DNA of 9,694 bases from Bordetella parapertussis (GTDB lineage: Bacteria > Pseudomonadota > Gammaproteobacteria > Burkholderiales > Burkholderiaceae_C): contig CAMCNE010000180.1 of the NCBI GenBank assembly GCA_945875935.1, positions 1 to 9,694 on the forward strand, in the 5' to 3' direction. Of the stretch, positions 1-7,136 are shown one piece after another. The notes beneath the pieces are model-generated. The model did not search any database, was not told where the DNA came from, and saw only the letters and a program-made list of their open reading frames with translations. The position numbers and the translations under genes are program-made. How positions within the stretch are numbered: position 1 is the first letter of the stretch; every line of letters starts with the position of its first letter.

Positions 1-1
1 C

Positions 2-106
2 GTGATGGAGCTCAACCCCGCACTCGACATGCGCAACCAGACCGCCGAGCTGGCCGTCGACCTGATCGAAAGCCTGTTCGGCAAGAGCACGTTGATGCGG
101 CGGTGA
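2..106 (+). CDS. Arginase-family protein, C-terminal end (partial)
   Basis: Only the last 34 codons are present; the frame is open from base 2 and stops at TGA 104-106. The peptide reads VMELNPALDMRNQTAELAVD and then LIESLFGKSTLMRR. This matches the closing segment of bacterial arginases, where a [VM]E[VL]NP.LD.RN.TA strand and helix is followed by a helix ending SLFG. Arginase hydrolyses arginine to ornithine and urea in the cytoplasm using a binuclear manganese centre. The metal ligands lie upstream of the window and cannot be checked. Agmatinase or another ureohydrolase is possible, but the NPxLDxRNxTA ending is most arginase-like. No clear terminator follows. The gene looks like ordinary chromosomal metabolism and probably marks the left border of the defence region (inference). 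Confidence 0.82.
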   Translation: MMELNPALDMRNQTAELAVDLIESLFGKSTLMRR

Positions 107-136
107 GTTGGCGCGGGGCGATAGAAGCTGACTTTT

Positions 137-165
137 TTGAACTATTTTGCGAAATAGTCTAGACT
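137..165 (+). promoter_or_regulatory. Candidate promoter with an operator-like palindrome
   Basis: A TTGAAC box (137-142) and a TAGACT box (160-165) are 17 bp apart and each match the sigma-70 consensus at 4 of 6 positions. The spacer between them is almost filled by a perfect inverted repeat, ACTATTT (141-147), TGCG, AAATAGT (152-158). The AT-rich stretch stands out against the GC-rich surroundings. A repressor bound there would block RNA polymerase. Two near-identical GACTTTTT runs (130-137 and 162-169) flank the palindrome. The sequence elements are visible; the promoter and operator roles are inferred. Confidence 0.5.
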
Positions 166-174
166 TTTTCGTTA

Positions 175-1323
175 ATGGACATCAATTCGTCAACCCGGCA
201 GCTCGCTGAAAACATTCGCCACGACCTTGGCCGCAAGCTCGTGGTGATCACCGGCGCGCGACAGGCTGGCAAGACCACGCTGGCGCGGCAACTGATGGCC
301 GGCTTCGAAAATGCCCAGTACCTCAACTGGGACGTGCCCGCCGACCGCACGCTCATCGCAGGCAACGCCTGGTCGCCCAAGTCCGGGCTGGTCGTTTTTG
401 ACGAAATCCACAAGATGAAGGAATGGAAATCCTTCCTCAAGGGCGCCTGGGACGGGCGCAGCCCCGGGCAGGCCATGCTGGTGACGGGAAGCGCGCGCAT
501 GGACACCTTCCGCCAAGGCGGCGAGTCGCTGGCCGGGCGCTACTTCAACTGGCGGCTGCATCCGTTTTCAGTGCGCGAGCTGGTTGAAACGCAGCGCATC
601 AGCCCGGCCGATGCGCTGTCGCTGCTGCTCGAGCGCGGAGGCTTTCCCGAGCCCTGCCTTGCGAGCAGCGCGACCGAAGCCGATCGCTGGCGTGCGCAGT
701 ACGCCACCGACCTGATCCGAGAAGACGTGCTCGACTTTTCACGCGTGCACGAGGTGCGCACGCTGCAGCTCTTGTTCACCATGCTGCGCGAGCGGGTGGG
801 CTCGCCGATCAAGGTATCGGCACTGGCGCAGTCGCTTCAGGTGTCACCCTCAACCGCAGCGCGCTACCTCGACATCCTGGAGGCGCTGTACATCGTCTTT
901 CGCGTCACGCCCTGGCACCGTGACGTGTCACGCAGCCTGCTCAAAGAGGCCAAGGTGTACTTTTCCGACACCGGACTGGTGACCGGCGATGCCGGTGCAA
1001 AGCTCGAAAACGCCGTGGCCGCCATGCTGCTCAAGCACTGCCATCACCGGCAGGACGCCGAAGGCAAGGCGGTGGCCCTGCACACCATTCGCGACAAGGA
1101 GCGCCACGAAATCGACTTCGTGCTCACCGAGGGCGACACCGTGACCGACCTGATCGAAGTCAAGCGCGCCGACCCGGTGCCCAGCGCCTACCTGCACCGC
1201 ATGGCGCAACGCTTCACGTCGGCACGCGCGCTTCAGGTGGTGGAGCAGTTGCGCCAACCCGCGCAGCACGGACTCGTCGAGGTGGTCAGCGCAGCGCCTT
1301 GGCTGGCGGGGCTGGCGGGGTGA
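175..1323 (+). CDS. AAA-family ATPase with DUF4143 C-terminal region
   Basis: This 382-residue protein has a Walker A motif GARQAGKTT at residues 27-35, a Walker B motif VVFDEIHK around D76-E77, and a sensor-like VTGSAR at 103-108. A winged-helix-like segment follows (SALAQSLQVSPSTAARYLDI, about 219-238). The C-terminus carries EIDFVL (D314) and LIEVKRA (E328, K330), the D...ExK layout of PD-(D/E)xK-fold domains typical of DUF4143. Such proteins are common, often stand alone and are frequently transferred between genomes; their cellular role is poorly defined. No Shine-Dalgarno sequence precedes ATG 175, and the nearest promoter-like boxes would place the transcript start almost at the ATG, so translation may be leaderless. 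The gene ends 70 bp before cas3 on the same strand, so read-through into the cas genes is possible. Membership in the CRISPR system is not supported; it is not a cas gene family. Confidence 0.88.
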   Translation: MDINSSTRQLAENIRHDLGRKLVVITGARQAGKTTLARQLMAGFENAQYLNWDVPADRTLIAGNAWSPKSGLVVFDEIHKMKEWKSFLKGAWDGRSPGQAMLVTGSARMDTFRQGGESLAGRYFNWRLHPFSVRELVETQRISPADALSLLLERGGFPEPCLASSATEADRWRAQYATDLIREDVLDFSRVHEVRTLQLLFTMLRERVGSPIKVSALAQSLQVSPSTAARYLDILEALYIVFRVTPWHRDVSRSLLKEAKVYFSDTGLVTGDAGAKLENAVAAMLLKHCHHRQDAEGKAVALHTIRDKERHEIDFVLTEGDTVTDLIEVKRADPVPSAYLHRMAQRFTSARALQVVEQLRQPAQHGLVEVVSAAPWLAGLAG

Positions 1324-1352
1324 CACCTTTGGGGGCGACACTCATTCCAACT

Positions 1353-1369
1353 GGCTCACGCCATGAGCC
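1353..1369 (+). promoter_or_regulatory. Inverted repeat upstream of cas3
   Basis: GGCTCA (1353-1358) and TGAGCC (1364-1369) form a perfect 6-bp inverted repeat around a 5-nt loop. It ends 24 bp before the cas3 start, in the only sizeable gap ahead of the cas genes. It has no T-run, so an intrinsic terminator is unlikely. It could be an operator or an RNA hairpin in the cas3 leader, or chance. No convincing -35/-10 pair was seen in 1324-1393. Confidence 0.3.
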
Positions 1370-1393
1370 TCTCACCAGATAGCCTCTGCACTC

Positions 1394-3730
1394 ATGGACA
1401 CCAACCTTGCCCACGTCAGCACAGATGGCACGCCACATCTGCTGCGCGAGCATCTGTTGGGCGTCGCGGCTGGGTCGCGTTCTTTTGCGACGCCATTTGG
1501 TTCTGAGTCCTGGGCTCACCTCGCGGGGTTGTGGCACGACCTTGGCAAGTACCGTCCAGGCTTCCAGAGTTACATCCGCCAGGTCAACGGGCACGAGGCC
1601 CACATCGAAGGCAAGCTGCCCAGCAACAGCGACAAGACGCACTCAGCCGCCGGAGCGCTCCATGCGCGGCGAGCCTTTGAAGCGCAGTTCGGCCCAAATG
1701 GCGCAATGCTGGCCAGGGTGCTCATGTACGTGATTGCAGGACACCACGCCGGGCTTGGCGACTGGGTGGCAGGAATCGACCGCCGGCTCTCGGGGACAGG
1801 CGCTGCTGACAGTGAGCGGGAGTTCATGGAGGCGGTGGCCATTTGCTCACCACTAGACGGCGACCTGCTGGCACTGCCCAGCGGCTTCACATTGAAAGCT
1901 GCGCTGGCGGCCATCCCCGACCCAGCGGGCAATCAACCACTGACCGTGTCTTGCTGGATTCGCATGCTGTTTTCGGCATTGGTTGACGCCGACTTCCTAG
2001 ACACCGAAAGCTTCCTCGACGCAAAGCACAGTGACGCACGCGCCAGATTTCAACCGCTGGCTGCCTATGCGGCGCAACTCGCTGCGCACCTTGCCAATAT
2101 GGCAAAGCAAACTGAGATGGCAGGACTGGCGGCCGACAAAGTCATGCTCGCGCGCTCCAGCGTGCTCGCGCAATGCCGGGCCAAGGCCACGCTTCCACCG
2201 GGGGTTTTCACGCTGACGGTGCCAACCGGTGGCGGCAAGACTCTGTCATCCCTCGCGTTCGCACTGCAGCACGCCGAGGCCCATGGCAAACGACGCGTCA
2301 TCTATGCCATCCCCTACACCAGCATCATCGAGCAGACAGCCGATGTGTTCAGCCGAATCTTCGGTGCCAACCAAGTCGTGGAACACCACAGCCAGGCTGA
2401 CACGGACGACCGGCAAGAAAGCCTTCGCAGCCGCCTTTCGTGCGAGAACTGGGACGCCCCACTGGTCGTGACCACCAACGTTCAACTGTTCGAGTCGCTG
2501 TTCGCCTCGCGCACATCGCGTTGTCGAAAGTTGCACAACATCGCCGGCAGCGTGATCGTGCTGGACGAAGCCCAGTTGCTGCCGCCTGAATTCCTTCAGC
2601 CGATCCTCGATGCGTTGAACGTGCTGGTTACACATTTCGGCGTCACGCTGCTGCTGTGCACTGCCACACAGCCCACGCTTGGCGACAGCCAGCGCTTCGA
2701 TCCGCGTCAACGCTTACGCGGACTGCCCGCGGCCACTCCCGTCATCGACGATGAAGTAGAGCTTTTTGCGGCGCTTGAACGCGTCGATATCGAATGGCCA
2801 ACCGACCTGCACACACCAATGGGCATGGCCGAACTGGTGCAGCGCCTGTCGACGTTTGACTGTGTGTTGACCATCGTGAACACGCGCCGCGATGCCGCCG
2901 AAATCATGAGCGCACTGGACCAGATCACCGGCGACGTCACGCTGCACCTGTCAGCCTCGTTGTGCGGACAACACCGTGCCGACGTGGTAGCCGAGATCCG
3001 CGAGCGCCTGCAGGCCCGCCGCGAAGGCCGCGACACCCGCCCGTTGCGGGTGGTCAGCACACAACTGGTGGAAGCCGGTGTGGACATCGACTTTCCGGTT
3101 GTATTTCGGTCACTTGCCGGGCTGGATTCGGTCGCGCAAGCCGCGGGGCGATGCAATCGAGAGGGACGTTTACCTGTGGGTGAAAAAGGTCTGGTCGTGG
3201 TCTTCGTCAGGGACATTCCCAAGCCCTTGCACCAGATTCGCGTTGCCGCACAAGCCGCGCGCACGGTATTGCAGGCCGGCGGCAACGCCCTGTCGCCTGC
3301 AGCCTTCGGGCGCTACTTCCCGCTGTACTACGCTGGATTTCCGAGCCGCGACAAACACCAGATCTGTGATGAACTGGCCAAGAACTCCCGCTTCGAGTTC
3401 AATTTCAAGACCGCAGCCGAGCGCTTTCGGCTCATCGACGATGAGGACCAGGCCACCGTCATCGTTGATTACCAGAGCGATGGGAAGCCTTCAATCCAAC
3501 CGCACATATCGCAGTTGCGCAGCGGTGCTACTGACCGCTGGCTGCTGCGCAAACTACAGCGCTACACAGTCACAGTCCGACGCAAGCAGGTGACCGCATG
3601 GCAGGCTCGCGGAGATGTCCAGGAACTCGTGCCCGGCATGTTTCTGCTGGTCGATCAGTTGCGCTACGACCCGCGGCTCGGCCTGCTGCCTGAGGGGCAG
3701 GCGCTTGACGCGGCCAGCCTGGTTCAATGA
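1394..3730 (+). CDS. cas3: Cas3 helicase-nuclease, type I-C
   Basis: This 778-residue protein is the interference nuclease: Cascade recruits it to the R-loop, where it unwinds and degrades target DNA from 3' to 5'. An N-terminal HD nuclease domain has H48-D49 in GLWHDLGKY, H83 in KTHSAAG and H117-H118 in AGHHAG. The SF2 helicase core follows, with Walker A PTGGGKT at 277-283, a DEAQ box at 391-394, TAT (motif III) at 423-425 and motif VI QAAGRCNR at 582-589 after STQLVEAGVDID. All catalytic motifs look intact and the length is usual for type I-C. The HD domain is fused to the helicase, so there is no separate cas3''. The start at 1394 has no visible Shine-Dalgarno sequence. No in-frame alternative start lies upstream before the stop at 1364-1366, and the N-terminal MDTNLAHVS fits the family. 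cas5c begins 26 bp after the stop. Confidence 0.97.
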   Translation: MDTNLAHVSTDGTPHLLREHLLGVAAGSRSFATPFGSESWAHLAGLWHDLGKYRPGFQSYIRQVNGHEAHIEGKLPSNSDKTHSAAGALHARRAFEAQFGPNGAMLARVLMYVIAGHHAGLGDWVAGIDRRLSGTGAADSEREFMEAVAICSPLDGDLLALPSGFTLKAALAAIPDPAGNQPLTVSCWIRMLFSALVDADFLDTESFLDAKHSDARARFQPLAAYAAQLAAHLANMAKQTEMAGLAADKVMLARSSVLAQCRAKATLPPGVFTLTVPTGGGKTLSSLAFALQHAEAHGKRRVIYAIPYTSIIEQTADVFSRIFGANQVVEHHSQADTDDRQESLRSRLSCENWDAPLVVTTNVQLFESLFASRTSRCRKLHNIAGSVIVLDEAQLLPPEFLQPILDALNVLVTHFGVTLLLCTATQPTLGDSQRFDPRQRLRGLPAATPVIDDEVELFAALERVDIEWPTDLHTPMGMAELVQRLSTFDCVLTIVNTRRDAAEIMSALDQITGDVTLHLSASLCGQHRADVVAEIRERLQARREGRDTRPLRVVSTQLVEAGVDIDFPVVFRSLAGLDSVAQAAGRCNREGRLPVGEKGLVVVFVRDIPKPLHQIRVAAQAARTVLQAGGNALSPAAFGRYFPLYYAGFPSRDKHQICDELAKNSRFEFNFKTAAERFRLIDDEDQATVIVDYQSDGKPSIQPHISQLRSGATDRWLLRKLQRYTVTVRRKQVTAWQARGDVQELVPGMFLLVDQLRYDPRLGLLPEGQALDAASLVQ

Positions 3731-3756
3731 ACGAAACGTAGGGGGAATGAAGACCA

Positions 3757-4419
3757 ATGAAAAGTTACTGCCTAGAGGTCTCAGGCGAGCTGGCCTGTTT
3801 CACCCGCCCCGAAATGAAGGTCGAGCGGGTGTCCTACGACGTGATCACCCCATCGGCCGCGCGGGCGGTTTTTGAGTCGATCCTTTGGAAGCCAGCCATC
3901 CGCTGGCACGTGCGGCGCATCGAGGTTTTGCGCCCCGTTCGCTTCGTCAATCTGCGGCGCAATGAGGTGGGAAGCAAGGTATCGGTCAGCAATGTCGCCA
4001 GAGTCATGAACGGCGCAGACGTCGACCTGGCGATCTACGCAGATGACCCCAACGAACGCGCCCAGCGCGCCAGCCTGCTGCTGCGCGATGTTGCCTATCG
4101 CGTGCATGCCGATCTGGAAGTGCGCGCCGATCGTCAAGACCCTGAGCCGCCGCAGAAGTACCACGCCATGTTCGAGCGCCGTGCCGCAAACGGCCAGTGC
4201 GTCAACCAGCCCTATCTGGGCTGCAGGGAGTTTGCAGCGCGCGCGCGACTGGTGGCCAGTACGGTCAACGAACCCACACCCATCCCGGAGACACGCGACC
4301 TCGGCTGGATGCTTCACGACCTCGACTTCGCCAACCCCGAGGACCCACAGCCCGTGTTCTTCCGGGCGCAGATGAACGCGGGTGTCATCGAGGTCGACAC
4401 ACAGGGGGCCGCTCGATGA
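3757..4419 (+). CDS. cas5c: Cas5c (Cas5d), crRNA-processing endoribonuclease and Cascade subunit
   Basis: In type I-C, Cas5 replaces Cas6: it cleaves pre-crRNA at the 3' base of the repeat hairpin and stays on the 5' handle as part of Cascade. The 220-residue protein shows the family signature ACFTRPEMKVERVSYDVITP (13-32), SAAR, and ILWKPAIRW (42-50), then RRNEVG (67-72), LLRDVAYR (108-115), KYHAMFERRAANGQC (134-148) and the C-terminal DLGWMLHDLDF. Two positions differ from the Bacillus halodurans enzyme, whose proposed catalytic residues are Tyr46, Lys116 and His117. By my by-eye alignment these correspond to Leu43, Lys134 and Tyr135, with a histidine one place later (H136). ATG 3757 is preceded by a GGGGG run (3741-3745) at a rather long 11-nt spacing. 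The last four bases (ATGA) overlap the cas8c start, which suggests translational coupling. Confidence 0.96.
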   Translation: MKSYCLEVSGELACFTRPEMKVERVSYDVITPSAARAVFESILWKPAIRWHVRRIEVLRPVRFVNLRRNEVGSKVSVSNVARVMNGADVDLAIYADDPNERAQRASLLLRDVAYRVHADLEVRADRQDPEPPQKYHAMFERRAANGQCVNQPYLGCREFAARARLVASTVNEPTPIPETRDLGWMLHDLDFANPEDPQPVFFRAQMNAGVIEVDTQGAAR

Positions 4420-6182
4420 TCCTGCAAGAGTTAGTGCATTACTACGACCGCAAGGCGTGCGACCCGGACCCCGCAAAGCGGTTGCCCAGCCTTGGTTTTG
4501 AGGACAAGGACATCCCCTTCGTCATTGAACTCACCTCAGACGGCCGCGTGGTGCAGTTGCGCGATACCCGCAGCCTCGACGGCAAGAAACCGCGTGCCCA
4601 ATCTTTCCTTGTTCCTCAAGGTGGCAAGAAAACTTCGGGCGTCGCAGCCAATCTGCTGTGGGACAGAGCGGCTTACGCCATCGGCGCCGAAAGGGCCCGC
4701 AAGGGGAATGCCGAGATCACCCCGCACGCGGCGTTTCGTGCCCGCATCGCAGCCCTGCCCGCCACAGCACAAGCGGACGCCGGCGTGCAGGCCGTGCTGG
4801 CAGCGATCGACCGCGCCGACTGGAGCGCGCTTCATACCAACGTGGCGTGGGGCGAGATCTGCGAGACCAATCCGGTCATGACCTTCCAGTTGAGCGGGGA
4901 TGTGGATCTGGTGTGCCAGCGGCCGGCGGTGGTGGCAGCAAGCCGGCCGGCTGCAGCCGCGGATGCGGCGATGGGTATGTGCCTCATTGAAGGTGTGCAC
5001 GCACCGATTCAGCGGCTGCATTCATCGATCAAGGGCGTGTGGGGCGCGCAATCATCGGGTGCCAACATCGTGTCGTTCAATGCAAGGGCATTCGAGTCTT
5101 ACGGCAAGACAGAAAGTCAGGGTGAGAACGCCCCCGTCGGTGAGCGCGCAGCCTTCGCTTACACCACCGCGCTCAACCACCTTCTGGCACAGGGCTCACG
5201 CAACCGGGTGCAGGTCGGTGATGCCTCCACCGTGTTCTGGGCAGACAAGCCAACGCAGTTCGACGGCGAATTCACCCTCGCCGATTTTTTTGGCGAAAAC
5301 AAAGACGACCCGGATCGTGGCGTGCGCGCGGTGCAGGCGCTGCACCAGGCGATGGCCAGCGGCCGGTTGCCCGCGAGCGACCAGGACACGCAGTTCTTCG
5401 TCCTGGGGCTGGCTCCGAACGCGGCACGCATCAGCGTTCGCTTCTGGCTGCGCGCGCCGCTGGCCGAACTCGCGCCGCGCATCCTTCAGCACTTTGCCGA
5501 CCTGGCAGTGGTACGCCGCTATGACAACGACCCTGTCACGCCCTCACTGTTTCGGCTGCTTGCAAGCGTGGCCCTGCTGGGCAAGCTTGACAACGTGCCA
5601 CCGCGGCTGGCGGGCGAATGGATGCGGGCCATTTTGGAAGGCCAGCCCTACCCTGCAACGCTGCTGAACGCTGCGGTCATGCGCTGTAAGGCCGAGCAGG
5701 AGGTGACCACATTGCGGGCCGCTGTTCTCAAGGCCTGGCTCAACCGCGATCACCGACGCAGGCACGGCGATGTCGCGCCATCTCATCAACATTTCAAGGA
5801 GGAACTGGACATGCTCCAAACCGATGCACCGTATCTGCTGGGCAGGCTGTTCGCCGTGCTGGAGCGGATCCAGCAACAGGCACAACCCGGGATCAACGCC
5901 ACCATCCGTGACCGGTACTACGGTGGCGCATCAACCACGCCCGTGCTGGTGTTCACCACGCTGCTGCGCCTCAAGAACGCGCACCTCAAGAAACTTAGCG
6001 ACGGGCAGACCGGCAATTTCGAGCGGCTGATCGGCGAAATCATGCAACCGATCACCGAGTTCCCGCGCCAGCTCACGCTGCCCCAGCAAGCCACCTTTGC
6101 GCTTGGCTACTACCACCAACGCCAGACCTTCTACGCACGCAAGCAAGAAGGCCACGTCGACGAACCCACCCAGGAGATCTGA
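4416..6182 (+). CDS. cas8c: Cas8c (Csd1), large subunit of type I-C Cascade
   Basis: This is the large subunit that recognises the PAM and helps open target DNA; the established I-C PAM is 5'-TTC. ATG 4416 is chosen because it overlaps the cas5c stop as ATGA, has AGGGGG at 4402-4407 and gives the expected MILQELVHYYDR N-terminus. The frame stays open upstream to 4197 but only as overlap with cas5c. The product is 588 residues, normal for the family. Hallmarks are TNPVMTFQLSGD, CLIEGVHAPIQRLHSSIKG, SFNARAFESYGK (220-231) followed by GENAPVGERAAFAYTTALN, and SVRFWLRAPLAEL around 340-352. The last 123 codons also encode Cas11c from an internal start. The stop lies 2 bp before the cas7c ATG. Confidence 0.96.
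   Translation: MILQELVHYYDRKACDPDPAKRLPSLGFEDKDIPFVIELTSDGRVVQLRDTRSLDGKKPRAQSFLVPQGGKKTSGVAANLLWDRAAYAIGAERARKGNAEITPHAAFRARIAALPATAQADAGVQAVLAAIDRADWSALHTNVAWGEICETNPVMTFQLSGDVDLVCQRPAVVAASRPAAAADAAMGMCLIEGVHAPIQRLHSSIKGVWGAQSSGANIVSFNARAFESYGKTESQGENAPVGERAAFAYTTALNHLLAQGSRNRVQVGDASTVFWADKPTQFDGEFTLADFFGENKDDPDRGVRAVQALHQAMASGRLPASDQDTQFFVLGLAPNAARISVRFWLRAPLAELAPRILQHFADLAVVRRYDNDPVTPSLFRLLASVALLGKLDNVPPRLAGEWMRAILEGQPYPATLLNAAVMRCKAEQEVTTLRAAVLKAWLNRDHRRRHGDVAPSHQHFKEELDMLQTDAPYLLGRLFAVLERIQQQAQPGINATIRDRYYGGASTTPVLVFTTLLRLKNAHLKKLSDGQTGNFERLIGEIMQPITEFPRQLTLPQQATFALGYYHQRQTFYARKQEGHVDEPTQEI
5796..5803 (+). promoter_or_regulatory. Internal ribosome binding site for Cas11c
   Basis: AAGGAGGA lies inside cas8c, and its GGAGG core (5798-5802) ends 8 nt before an in-frame ATG at 5811. 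It is the best Shine-Dalgarno match next to a start codon in the window, better than those of cas3, cas4 or cas5c. This fits the internal initiation known for type I-C cas8c genes. Confidence 0.85.
5811..6182 (+). CDS. cas11c: Cas11c small subunit, translated from inside cas8c
   Basis: In type I-C systems the small Cascade subunit has no gene of its own. It is made by internal initiation near the 3' end of cas8c, and two copies line the belly of the complex, stabilising the R-loop. Here ATG 5811 is codon 466 of cas8c in the same frame, with a near-perfect Shine-Dalgarno sequence 8 nt upstream. The product would be 123 residues, the expected size. It begins MLQTDAPYLLGRLFAVLERI and looks largely helical, with conserved-looking TIRDRYYGGAS and a basic LLRLKNAHLKKL stretch. 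It shares its stop with cas8c. The site is seen directly; expression is inferred from work on other I-C systems. Confidence 0.85.
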   Translation: MLQTDAPYLLGRLFAVLERIQQQAQPGINATIRDRYYGGASTTPVLVFTTLLRLKNAHLKKLSDGQTGNFERLIGEIMQPITEFPRQLTLPQQATFALGYYHQRQTFYARKQEGHVDEPTQEI

Positions 6183-6184
6183 CC

Positions 6185-7084
6185 ATGACGCTCACCACCC
6201 GCTATGACTTCGTGCTGCTGTTCGACGTGAAAGACGGCAACCCCAACGGCGACCCCGATGCGGGCAACATGCCCCGCATTGATGCTGAAACCGGCCACGG
6301 GCTGGTCACCGACGTCGCCCTGAAGCGAAAGGTCCGCAACTACGTGGGCATGGTCAACGACTACGCGTCACCGCACGACATTTACATCAAGGAAAAGGGT
6401 GTGCTTGAGCGCACGCACCGTGCTGCCTACGAGGCCATCGGCGCCACCGATGAACTGGCCGACGATGGCAAAGGAGGCAAGAAGAAGCGCAAGGGCAGCG
6501 AAGACAGCGTCAAGGCCGCACGCGACTGGATCTGCAAGAACTTCTTCGACGTCCGCACGTTCGGTGCAGTGATGTCCACGGGCGTGAACTGCGGGCAGGT
6601 GCGCGGGCCAGTACAGATGACCTTCGGCCGGTCTGCAGACCCCATCGTGGCCACCGAGCACTCAATCACCCGCATGGCCGTGGCCACAGAGGCTGAATCC
6701 GAAAAGCAAGATGGCGACAACCGCACCATGGGGCGCAAGCACACCGTGCCGTACGGCCTGTACCGGGCGCACGGATTCGTATCCGCTTTTCTGGCCAAGC
6801 AAACCGGCTTCGGCACAGCCGACCTTGAGCTGTTCTTCCGCGCGCTGGAAAACATGTTCGAGCACGATCGATCCGCCGCGCGCGGCGAGATGGCGACACG
6901 CGGCCTCTACGTCTTCGAACATAAAACAGCGCTCGGCAACGCCCATGCCCATGACCTGTTCGACTTGGTGAGCGTGAAACGCAAGCCTGATGTGCTGGTG
7001 GCGCGCGACTTCACCGACTACGACGTGGCGATCAACGCGGCTGAGATACCGGAGGACATCCTGATGATCAGACGGTTGGGCTGA
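6185..7084 (+). CDS. cas7c: Cas7c (Csd2), backbone subunit of type I-C Cascade
   Basis: Several Cas7 copies wrap the spacer part of the crRNA and form the Cascade filament. The 299-residue protein has the family's N-terminal block: RYDFVLLFDVKDGNPNGDP (6-24), then DAGNMPRIDAETGHGLVTDV and ALKRKVRNYV. Further on are FDVRTFGAVMSTGVNCGQVR, GPVQMTFGRSADPI and the C-terminal region ending in DFTDYDVAINAAEIPEDI. A lysine-rich loop GGKKKRKG (97-104) is a probable RNA- or DNA-contacting element (inference). AGGAG at 6172-6176, inside the end of cas8c, gives an 8-nt spacing to ATG 6185, so the start is well supported. cas4 follows after 52 bp, the largest gap within the cas cluster. Confidence 0.97.
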   Translation: MTLTTRYDFVLLFDVKDGNPNGDPDAGNMPRIDAETGHGLVTDVALKRKVRNYVGMVNDYASPHDIYIKEKGVLERTHRAAYEAIGATDELADDGKGGKKKRKGSEDSVKAARDWICKNFFDVRTFGAVMSTGVNCGQVRGPVQMTFGRSADPIVATEHSITRMAVATEAESEKQDGDNRTMGRKHTVPYGLYRAHGFVSAFLAKQTGFGTADLELFFRALENMFEHDRSAARGEMATRGLYVFEHKTALGNAHAHDLFDLVSVKRKPDVLVARDFTDYDVAINAAEIPEDILMIRRLG

Positions 7085-7136
7085 CGGCTGGCAGAACCAA
7101 GCGCCGCCGGACAGGCAACCCAACGCGCCACCTGGC

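Noticed and set aside
3747..3756. ATG 3747 as the start of cas5c
   Set aside because: It has the closest G-rich upstream sequence but is in a different frame from cas5c and runs into a non-Cas reading frame.
4197..4415. Extended N-terminus of cas8c starting at 4197
   Set aside because: The extra 73 codons overlap cas5c in another frame and do not look like Cas8c. ATG 4416 has the ATGA overlap, a ribosome site and the family N-terminus.
5743..5755. GCGATCACCGAC in cas8c matching part of spacer 4 (self-targeting)
   Set aside because: Only 12 bases match in the middle of the 35-bp spacer, far below what targeting needs; chance similarity.
6470..6477. AAAGGAGG inside cas7c as a second internal ribosome site
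   Set aside because: No ATG, GTG or TTG follows at a usable distance. The sequence is explained by the codons of the lysine- and glycine-rich loop.
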